The translations under genes and the position numbers were made by a program. The notes beneath the pieces are model-generated. The model was not told the origin of the DNA. It worked only from the letters and a program-made list of their open reading frames with translations, and made no database searches. From the NCBI GenBank assembly GCA_963969365.1, contig OZ017752.1:2604001-2668000 (forward strand): a DNA stretch of 64,000 nucleotides, given 5' to 3'. Origin of the DNA: Asterochloris sp. CNOR1 (taxonomy: Eukaryota > Chlorophyta > Trebouxiophyceae > Trebouxiales > Trebouxiaceae). Numbering within the stretch: the stretch's first letter is position 1; every line of letters starts with the position of its first letter. This document shows, piece after piece, positions 55,519 through 64,000 of the stretch.

Positions 55519-58107
55519 ATGGTGTTTGTAGCAGCGCATGTGGGAGCGGGATACCACTCATCAGGCTTGGAGTCTGCTTACCTCTCAGACCTGAAGGCAG
55601 CATGCCATGCGGCACATGCATCGATGCAGCAGGGCAATGGCTTGCAGGCCACAGTGGCAGGCATATGCATTCTGGAGGTCAGCTGATCTGCTTGGTGGTG
55701 TACACAGCCCCCTACAGTGCTGATTCAGAGTGCTGAACGCAGGACTCAGAGTGGGGCAATGCAGGCTTTGGCTCTAACTTGACAGAGCAGGGCTGCGTGG
55801 AGTGCGACGCCAGCATCATGGCAGGCGACTGCTCTTTTGGCGCTGTCGCAGCGGCACCTGGTGGGAGCCTTGCAGCTGATCTCGCTGGGAAATTTGCCTG
55901 CTGACCTGTCACCAGTACCATTTGGGGCAAACACTGAGCAGCATTGCCCATGCCAGATGCGTGCAGGCCTGAAGAACCCTATCGCGGTGGCTGGCCAATT
56001 AGCTAAGGACTCCCTGCAGCTGAAGGCAGCTGGCAGAGTGCCACCTCTGTGAGCCGGTGCAGCCATAGTCTGCACAGCTGAGTTCTGTGTCCACAAGCAC
56101 CAAACATCATCGGCTGGCTGCAGGATGCTGGCAGGGGATCAGGCCAGACAGTGGGCGCTGCGCCAGGGCCTGACTGCCGCTGCTACTGTGGAGGCAGCTG
56201 CTTTGGTACGCCTACTAGTCTGCAAGGCAGCTTGCTCCAGCACATGACGGTCAGCTGTTCCTTCCTGCATGAATACTGACACATCTGGCTTGCATTTTTT
56301 GCTGCAGCAGGACCAGCTTGTTGGTGCATGTTCCCCTCACCTGTCTGCTCCGCTGTTGCAGTGGCATGTGACCAGCAAAGCCCAGCAGCAGCTAAAGCAG
56401 TGGGCAGCCGCCGTTCTGAATGCTGAGCAGCGCTTATCAGCACCTTCCAGTGCATCTTCAGCCAACAGGGGGGTTTCTGGGTCCTTACTGCAACCGAATT
56501 CAGGCAAAGGTCAGGCCAAGGCTTCATGTTGGGCCTGCAGTAATGTTCACCTGTCCAGCTGCTCCTCAAGTACAGTCTTCCCAGCGCACCTTAGATGGTT
56601 TGCAGCAGCTGTGAACAATGACCATTGACCAGATGCAGGTTCACAGGGGAAGAGGAAGATGGAGGCACCTTCTCTGGAGCTGCCGCCGTCCGGGGATGAT
56701 GCACAGCAGGACCCTCTGCCGCACCGACGGGTGCGCCAGAAGCAGACACCTGATCTAGGCTCAGAGCTCTTTGACACTGTCGGCTGCATATGTGTGGGGA
56801 CCAACGGTGAGTGTGCTGTTGGAAGAGCAGCCATGCTTTGCTGTACACAAGCACAGTAACTGAACAGCATCACTACTGCTGCACACAGCCAAAGTTTGAC
56901 TTCGCCAGTCTGCGTGATACGCACCACCTCAGGCAGCAGCTGTGCCTGTGGAGCAGCAGCTTGCTGCCTTCAGCTGGCCACAGCAGTCTGCCTGCAATGC
57001 ATTTGTGGGTTCTCAGGCAGCAGCTTGACCTATAATGCTTCATTCTACCGCCGAAAGCGCAGCACATCCTGCTTGGACTGCTTGCCCTCAAGTGCAATGC
57101 ATGCTGCCTCAGAAAGCCTCTGTCTGCTTGCAATGCAGGACACATCTTGCCTGACCCTCTGCCTATGTTTGCAGCACATATTCCGGTGCTGCAGGCAGAG
57201 TTGCCGCTGGAGTCTCCAGTGGTGGCATTGCCTTCAAGGTGGCTGGCCGCGTGGGGGAAGCAGCCATGTTTGGCTGCGGCTGCTGGGCCGAGGATGGGGA
57301 TGCTGCACGGGGCAGGTGAGCTGCTGAGCATCATACCAGTGACCCACTCATCTGTAATCTAGCAACAGCATCGAGGGCTTCAGCTGCTGAACTTGTTGCA
57401 TGAGGCAGGTGGGGCGCTCGCAGCTGTCCTGCTTGCTCTTTGTATAACTGCAGCAGCTTTGTGTCTTCTGTCTGGATCAAGCTGCTTGCTGCTGCACAAC
57501 AGCTGTCAGGCACCTGCTTACCTGGAGGCCTCGTAGGCAGACCACAGAAGTCGCTCTTTGTCGCCACCAGTGTGCCACCTGGTCAGCTGTTGTGGTGGCG
57601 ACATGCATTCTATGTGTGCTGCTGACAGACACTCAGGACCAGTGCCAGATCTGCAGGCCAGGCGTTGCCTGCAGCGTGAGTGGTGTGGGGGAGGCCATCA
57701 TACGTGCCAACCTCGCGCGCGCCTGCTGCCAGCTGATGCTGGATGCAGGCCTGTCTGTGGAGAGTGCCTGTGAGCAGGCAATGCGGAGCAGCATCCTCAA
57801 GGTGAGTTAGTGAGTTTAGTACGCAACAGCTGGCTCCCTGCACTGGACTCCCAATGCCACTACTCGCCTGCAGGGGCCGCCTCCACGTGATGCAGGCGTA
57901 CTTGCTGTGCGCGTTACTGTTTCTGCAGGACGCCATGGGCAGACGGTCACCGTGGAAGCTGCTGCAGTACACTGCACAGCTTCAATGGGGTTTGCAACCT
58001 GGTGCCCTGGCAGTGATCAAAGCACGGAGCCTACAGCGTGCATCCTGCGTCAGAGCACTCTTGGGAATGTCTGCTGCAGTGGCACCCTTTCCTCTTGGAG
58101 CTGTTAA
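55519..58107 (+). CDS. TASP1: Threonine aspartase (taspase-1-like Ntn hydrolase)
   Basis: Nine exons (55519-55677, 55743-55860, 55967-56048, 56124-56205, 56362-56509, 56639-56806, 57195-57315, 57675-57801, 57874-58107) give 412 residues; human TASP1 has 420. The order of conserved blocks matches taspase: [51 protein letters not shown], a basic linker with KRK and [50 protein letters not shown] and [16 protein letters not shown]. The nucleophile would be the Thr of DTVG, about residue 243 (human Thr234), exposed by self-cleavage into alpha and beta chains. Animal taspase cleaves nuclear proteins such as MLL and TFIIA after Asp; the algal substrate is unknown. The linker basic cluster could be a nuclear signal. 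The N-terminus is shorter than in animals. Confidence 0.93.
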
Positions 58108-58480
58108 TGATGTTGCTTACAAGGAAGCATAGCCTCATCAAGAAATCGTAATGGTGAATGAAACAGGAAGGAGGGGGAACAAAAGCAAAGAAGAGTGCCA
58201 CTCCAAGTGGCGATGATCAAAACACAAATACTGCATTGGTATACAGGGTTGTGATAGCAAGGCAGATGGGTCGCCACTTGAGGCCAGTCGTTGGCAAAGG
58301 TGACAGGGAGAGAAAGTGCCAATCAAATCACAAGCGGCTGCTTGATTCCCCAGACCAGGGGCTCATGTATGCAGTTGGCGCTGTTGGGGCGCGGCACTGC
58401 GCTGCCGCATGCAGGAGCCGGCCCTGCTCAGTCTTAAGGTGCTGTCTTTCCCAGTGCCGGCAGGCACATCCCAGCAAAGG
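58108..58480. other. Convergent intergenic region, taspase / serine-rich gene
   Basis: 373 bp with both 3' UTRs. A minus-strand TGTAA at 58121-58117 is the only candidate poly(A) signal seen for the left-going gene. No coding frame is supported. Confidence 0.4.
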
Positions 58481-60073
58481 TCATGAAAAGGCGCTGTGGC
58501 GCCGCATGATCCGGCTAGGACTCAGCAGATCAAGCTCAGGTGGGTCTGTCAGGTTGAGCAGTGAGAAGCAGGCCTGCACAGCAGCAGCAGCACTATTCAG
58601 CAGAGGTCCAGAAGTGGTGAACAGCACCAGGCGCAAGCCTGCCAGACGCAACCCAGCAGCTCACATAACAGCATTGCCGTGAGCGCAGATGTGGCTATTG
58701 GTTCACACAGGTGCCGCAGCACCCCTGCAGAACCCTCGTTGGATGCATCTGTGCTTCCATGTGCCATCTTCACACCCACAAGCACCAGCACACTCACTTC
58801 CAGCTCATCTGCATTCTCGCTGTAGTAGGCCCACATCGCGCACAGCGCCCTGTCGCGATCTGAGGAGCCTGGCTCGCACTCATTGTAGTCTGCGATGAGC
58901 GCACCCAGCTGGTGTTGCTTTTGCAGCAGGGACGCCTTGCCAGACGATGAGCCTGCACAGCACAAAAGGAGCAGGGTGGGCAGGCGTGGTAGTGGACGAT
59001 TGCATGGCTGACTTACACAGCAAGGGTGAAGCAGCGTCAGACTCACAAGCAGCCGACGCTGGCTTGTGGCTTGAAGAATGTACCGCACAGGACAAAGTCA
59101 GCAGGTGGAAGCCTGAGCTGTCTCTCACAGCTGACTGTCAGGCATGAAGTTGCAGCAGCCCTCTTTCTCCGGCCCCCAGAATGCAAGAATGCGTTTCTTG
59201 GACAGCGCCTTCACAAAACTAGCTCAGCGTCCAGAGGTCTGCGCCCTGCTGATAGCAGGCAGCCCACCATGCAAAAGCCACATGCTCTTCGGCAGATATG
59301 GGGGGAGGTGAGTCACCAGGTACTCATGACATGGGGGCCCGCTCACACAAAGCTTGAACTTGCCTGCAGAGTCACGGCTGCTGCGGCTGAGCCTGCCTGA
59401 TCCTGTGCTGTCAGCAAGCCGCTTTGCAGGCTCCTGGTGGCAGGCGAGGTCGGCCAGGCTGATCGGGCTGGTGGGTGTGTGGCACGCAGAGAAGGGAGTC
59501 AAGCCCGGCAGCAGCGTTCCAGCTGCTGCTGCTGGTGAGCAGGGCTCTGCTGCCAGCTCCATGAGGACATCAGAGGCGCCGCTCATGTTGCTGGTGCTGC
59601 GCAGAGGGGGATGTCCGCTGGACAGGCTGGTGGTGGAGGCAGAGGCGCTCATGTTCCAGGACCTTGGACTGCCCAGCATCTGGTCGAAAGAGCCTGCAGC
59701 CAGGGCGCACACAGGTTGAAGCTACAGTGGATAGCAGGTGCCCCATCGCCAGCTGCAGGGGCACCTGTATGGATGAGAGTGGGCTTGCCTTGCCACCTGG
59801 GGGGTCTGTGTAGCCCCCAGCCATGCATGCCAAAGGCTGTGGGGATGCGCTGCTGGGATGGGGATTCCAGGAGCTTCCGACAGCAATGCGCCAAAGTCAC
59901 TTACCCTCGGAGGGTGCTGCAGAGAGCAAGGAGCTGCTCAGGCGCATCACAGGCACTCTGACGCTCCTGCCAAAGATCTCCACCTCTGCATGGGTTTCCT
60001 GGCTGGGACTCATGAGCCTGGCCAGGGGCACGGAGTGCCAAGAGCAGGGATGATCTGCAGCAGCACCAGCCAT
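58481..60073 (-). CDS. Serine-rich protein of unknown function with an acidic-helical C-terminus
   Basis: Four exons (60073-59905, 59693-59364, 58952-58798, 58573-58481) encode 248 residues with consistent phase. The middle (about residues 57-167) is Ser/Ala/Pro-rich and probably disordered. The last third is ordered-looking: LLQKQHQLGALIADYNECEPG, ALCAMWAYYSENADELEACF, then SLLNLTDPPELDLLSPSRIM and a basic RRHSAF tail. The exon 2/3 junction works only with a GC donor (GCAAGT at 59363-59358), giving a GC-AG intron. No family is recognised. The N-terminal HAEVEIFGRSVRVPVMRL segment may form a short beta unit. It lies 391 bp downstream of the IleRS gene on the same strand. Confidence 0.65.
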
Positions 60074-60464
60074 CAGGCAATCTCGGCCTACTCTAGGCCC
60101 ATAGCGGAGCTTGCGTTGCGCAGGCCGGTCTGGCTGTCCCCGCCAGTGGCGGGGAGGACAAGCAGTCAGTCAGACAGGACACTCTCCCAGCTTAGGCAGA
60201 GGCCTACCTATGCCCTGAGTAGGTGTTGAGAACGTGGATGAGCAAAGGTGGGCTGATGCCGGTTATTGGAGTTTTCGCACTGCTTTGAGGCTGTGATGTG
60301 TTGATGTCGGCAGTGCCTCTCAACTTCCCAATTCTAAGGCGTGCAACGAGGTGCAGCTGGTCCCCCCGCAAATCCAGAAGCGATTTTCTTCTGAAAACTA
60401 AATGTAACACTTTACTTCTTCAACTTGTGTCTCACTGGATCAGGGGGACTACCAGTGCCATGGG
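60074..60464. other. Spacer between IleRS and serine-rich gene
   Basis: 391 bp hold the IleRS 3' UTR and the promoter of the next gene on the same strand. A T/A-rich patch lies at 60380-60425. No gene is seen. Confidence 0.4.
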
Positions 60465-63400
60465 TTAGGCCACCCCTGCAGGCTGCTTGGATGCTGTGGG
60501 CACAGTGAAGTTGATGCGCTGGATGACAGGCAGGCATCTCTCACAGAGCTCGGGGTGCGCAGCATCCTGCCCGCAGTGCGTGCTGTAGTTCCAACACCTG
60601 CAGGGTGGGCAGGTCAGCATGGCGCATCGCTCCTTGCAGCAGCCCAGCAGCAGAGCAGCGCACCTGCTGCATTTCTGGCCCTCAGCTCGCAAGATGCCCA
60701 CAGAGACTTGCCCTGCGCCGTCGATGTCTAGCTGCCCAGAGAAGTCTGCTGCCTGAACAGACGCCTGCAGCAGAAAGGCCTGCAGCTCCTGACTGCGCTG
60801 TTCATTTTCATAGATGCAGTGCGCTGTGGCATAGTTCTGACTGCCATCCTCAGACACCTCGGACTGCACCAGCATGCCTCAAGCTTCACGCAGCTTCTGT
60901 CTTAGGTGCAGTGTGACTGGCATGGCATGCTACTCAGATGCTCAAGCCCTGCCCTCAATCAAGCTGTTGTCTAACACTGCTCAAGCAGACAGACCTGGTC
61001 GGTGACCTCTGCCTGGGAGCTGATGAACAGGTAGCGCAGAGGGTCAATGCCATTGTCCGCAGCGTTGAGGTGATGCAGGCGCTCCTGCAGCCACCCCTCG
61101 CTGCAGTGCACAAGCACCTTGGCCTCCAGGGCAGCCCCCAGGAACTTCTGCCCTCGCGCCTTCTCCAGCACCGAGTTGGCGTGGTCGCGTACGCTGCGCA
61201 GCGTGTGCCACATGCGCAACTCGTCCTGCAGGCAGCGGGGGGACCCCAAACCTTTTTATCAGTGCCACCATCGACACTGGCTGTATGAGTTGCAGCACCT
61301 GCCACGTTTGCAGCTTACCCTGCACAGCAGCGCAGGGGTGGTGTATCTTCAGGAAGAGCATTGAAAGACTGAATAGAATGCGCACACTGGAGAAGCTGAA
61401 GGCAGTGCGCAGCGTCTGCCATGTGCGCAGCTTGGCCTGCAGGCAGGGCCGGGACTTGGAGCGTGCTGATCGATCCTTGTACAGGCTATGCCCCTGCCTG
61501 CTGCGCAGTGTACGCCACATGTACATACTGCTCTGCAGGCAGGCAGGCCAGAGTCATGCATCTGCACTGCCAGTGAGGCAGGCTGGCTCCAGCCGGGAGG
61601 TGGGGTGTGGCACCTCTCACATGCGCAGCTCATCTTGCAGGCTGAACAGAGGCGTTTGGTTGGCACTGCATTGGCATTGTAGCAGGCGACACCTGATGGG
61701 GCTCATGTATGTTGTAGCACAGCCCGGTCTGGGCTGTGACAGACACTTTGACAGCATGTTTGAGAGGCCAGGGCAGGCCTGCAGATGGTCCGTAGATGAT
61801 CCAGCGCAGGGGACAAGCTCCGCGCAGCTTTGCAGGTGGCAATGACCCCTCCAGCAGGAAGTAGCACACCGCAGACAACTGTCTCACCTCAGGCACCTGG
61901 TGCCACTCTGGGGGCGCCTGGAACCAGCCGGCCTCAAACACTGAGCCTTTGGGCTGGGACCATGGCAGGTGTTCCCAGGCGTCCTCCGCCATGTGGGCCA
62001 GTACAGGGGCTATGGCTGGCAGCATGCCCTGCAGCCGGGTGACTGTGGCATGTCCAGGCAGTTCAGCAAAGCGTGCAGCCATGCAGGGCAGAGCAGGGGG
62101 TGACGCTGGGCTGCCATGCAAAGAGAGACAGTCGCATCCAGCGTGACACCTGGGTCTCAACAGGCCTGCATCTCTGCATGAGTAGACGGCATAGGCACCA
62201 CATCCCCCCACAGCAGTGCTCTCCTGGCTGGTTGCAGTTGCCACCATTTTCTTTGCGGGAAAGCCTGTGTCTGACATGGGGGCTCATGAGAGGGGTACTT
62301 TCTGTGTCATGTGGCGACTCACTGAGTAATGGCAGCCCGGCAGACACAGCCCTGCAGGTCCCCGAGGCAAGCAGCACAAGCCCTGCTGCCATTTGCAGGT
62401 TGCAAACAGCTGGGCTCTACTGCGGGTGACCAAAGAATGAAGTCCAGACAAGTTGCACCTGCAGCAGCGCTGCCAGCACTGTCTGGCAGGCTCGCCGGTC
62501 GCTGGAGTCCCCTTGCCTGACATACAGCCTGTCCTTGGCGATGTCCAGGTAGAAATTGGAGAGATCCTGGACCACAAATCGCTGCATTGCCTGCAGAGCA
62601 GCAGAGGGGCAGTGCATGCTGAAGCTTCATCGTGGTGCTCAGGGCTGCAAGACCTATAGTTTGGAAATGGGGAGAGGTGCTGTGCATGTGCTCTATTGGA
62701 GAGAAGGCCTGCAGGCCTGCTGGCTTTTCAGCAGGCAGACCACCTGGTGCTGCTCCCACAGACCTCTGCTCTGCCTGCAGAGCAACATGGAGGCCACTCT
62801 CCATACTTTAGAGAGTGTCACTTGTGACATGTTTGGCTAGGGAGGGCCGCGGCTGCTGCGGGTGTCTTAGGGGTCAGACCTGCAGGCGTGGCACTGTCAG
62901 CCCTGTCTTCAGACACAATGAGGTGGCTGCAAGCATGCAAGGCATGTCTGGCAGCACATGATCTGAACCTTACCACTTCAGACGTAGCACCTTGCAGATG
63001 ACTGCAAGCATATGGGGCCAGGCAAACAAACATATGCACCCAACATACTCAGGCTGCTCAGTTGCTAATGCAACCTGCTGTCAAGGCGGTGCTGACCGTG
63101 CAGCACACCAGGGCTGCGCAAGTGGTTGATGTTCACTCAGGCCCCTGCCACCCCACAAGGCACACCCGTGTCTTGTTGGGTCTGCTCTTGGGCAGCAGCG
63201 ACCTACTGTACCACAGGCTTCACCCAGGCCAGTGGCTGAGGGCCACTTAGTCAGAACCCACAGACAGGCCTGCAAATGCATGGACCTGCTGCGTCAAGCC
63301 ACAGATCGGCGGAAGCTTCACAGCTGAGGCAGCCTGACGTCTGCTGTGAGCCGGGCGCAGCCCACACTGACCTGGAAGAAGCGGAAGAAGGAATACTTGC

Positions 63401-64000
63401 TGTAGGAAGTGTGGGTCTCCTGGAGCACTGTGGTCAGGCAGGCCAGGATGTAGCGGTCCGTGGAGGGCAGCTGGCTGAAGGGGACCTCATGCTGGGCAGG
63501 GTCGAAGTCGTGCAGGTTGCCCAGCAGGTAGCGCACTGTGAAGCGCAGCTTGCGATACACGTCAGACACCTGCATGCCGGATCTTGGTTGAGAGGATGCA
63601 GGTGACCTTGCCTGTGTGTTGACATGTCAAGCAGCGCCTTCTGGTGCAAGCCTCCATGTGATCATTCAGCATGTTCGTGCACAGTCAGGCGCAGATTGCG
63701 GCGCACAACTGGCGCCTGCACACAAGACCGAGATGGTGAGACTCCAGGGGGCCCACAAAGAGAACAGCAGCTTGTGATGCACATCTGCCATGCACACGCA
63801 GGATGCTAGTGGTGAGGCTCCTGGGAACCCATCGCCTTGTTGGCGTACCATGAGGAGGGGTTTCTGCGGCAAAGGGATGCAAATTGACACTGTGGGCGCC
63901 CAGCTGCCATGTCCCTTACAGGAGAGACACAGCTGTTGACTGCAGACCTGGGTCAGGATGCGCCCCCCGATGACCACATCCTGTGTGTAGTCCACAGAAG
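60465..64000 (-). CDS. OVA2: Isoleucyl-tRNA synthetase, bacterial/organellar type (C-terminal part, runs off the right edge)
   Basis: Seven exons are visible (64000-63948 partial, 63569-63372, 62590-62459, 62028-61888, 61225-60995, 60863-60664, 60597-60465), about 362 residues. They cover the end of the catalytic core (DYTQDVVIGGRILTQ) and the anticodon-binding domain (VYRKLRFTVRYLLGNLHDFDP, DLSNFYLDIAKDRLY, APVLAHMAEDAWEHLP, VRDHANSVLEKARGQKFLG). A zinc-binding tail KCSRCWNY...HPELCERC, as in bacterial IleS and plant organellar IleRS, follows. HIGH and KMSKS would lie beyond the window. It should charge tRNA-Ile in chloroplast and/or mitochondria. The intron before exon 61225-60995 carries four decayed copies of that exon's acceptor edge. 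The symbol follows the Arabidopsis organellar enzyme and is by family only. Confidence 0.93.
61280..61650 (-). repeat. Four relics of the IleRS exon 61225 acceptor edge
   Basis: The real junction on the plus strand (about 61190-61242) carries GCGCAGCGTGTGCCACATGC, then GCAACTCGTCCTGCAGGCAG. Copies recur near 61295-61325, 61405-61450, 61500-61550 and 61605-61645. They keep variants of GCGCAG-GT-TGCCA-ATG-GCA followed by CTGCAGG, spaced about 100 bp apart, all in the preceding intron. Confidence 0.7.

Noticed and set aside
4283-62000. Introner elements or other mobile elements as the source of intronic repeats
   Set aside because: The repeats resemble only their own neighbouring exon edges. 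They have no common ends, target-site duplications or coding capacity.
1-64000. Transposase, reverse transcriptase, integrase, LTRs, CRISPR arrays or virus-like genes
   Set aside because: No frame on either strand showed such motifs, and no spaced identical short repeats were found.

Overview
The window is nuclear DNA of a green alga (Chlorophyta; Trebouxiophyceae is my best guess). The evidence is GC-rich coding sequence, many short exons, introns that mostly run GTGAGY...(C)TGCAG, TGTAA-type polyadenylation signals, a chloroplast EXECUTER gene, plant-type RAB5 and BIG BROTHER-like genes, and a TKL kinase of the algal type. An intact ciliary gene (CFAP58) implies a flagellated stage such as zoospores. 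I assembled the gene models by hand, checking splice sites and reading phase and comparing with remembered family sequences. No computation was run.

Layout, left to right. A partial coiled-coil gene (-) is divergent from RAB5 (+). RAB5 converges on a RING-H2 E3 ligase (-), which shares a promoter region with a membrane-anchored TKL kinase (+). The kinase converges on ribosomal protein L4/uL4 (-), divergent from the delta subunit of coatomer (+). Delta-COP converges on CFAP58 (-), divergent from EXECUTER (+). After EXECUTER comes a gene-poor, less GC-rich stretch (50.4-54.1 kb) with two divergent tRNA-Arg(ACG) genes, a palindrome and a 77-bp tandem duplication. The right end holds a small possible ubiquitin-like gene (+), threonine aspartase/taspase (+), a small serine-rich protein (-) and an organellar-type isoleucyl-tRNA synthetase (-) that runs off the right edge. 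The first eight protein genes alternate strictly in strand, with head-to-head gaps of 260-520 bp and tail-to-tail gaps of 195-325 bp.

Functional themes: membrane traffic (RAB5, delta-COP, perhaps the coiled-coil protein), protein turnover and processing (E3 ligase, taspase), translation (uL4, IleRS, tRNA-Arg), chloroplast singlet-oxygen signalling (EXECUTER) and cilia (CFAP58). There is no operon-like logic beyond shared promoter regions.

The most unusual signal is structural. Introns of nearly every gene hold decayed tandem copies of the neighbouring exon edge together with its splice site. Copies of an exon's 5' edge lie in the intron before it, and copies of its 3' edge lie in the intron after it. 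At least one copy, in RAB5, still forms an in-frame 87-nt exon-like unit. No transposon, retroelement, CRISPR array or virus-like element was recognised.
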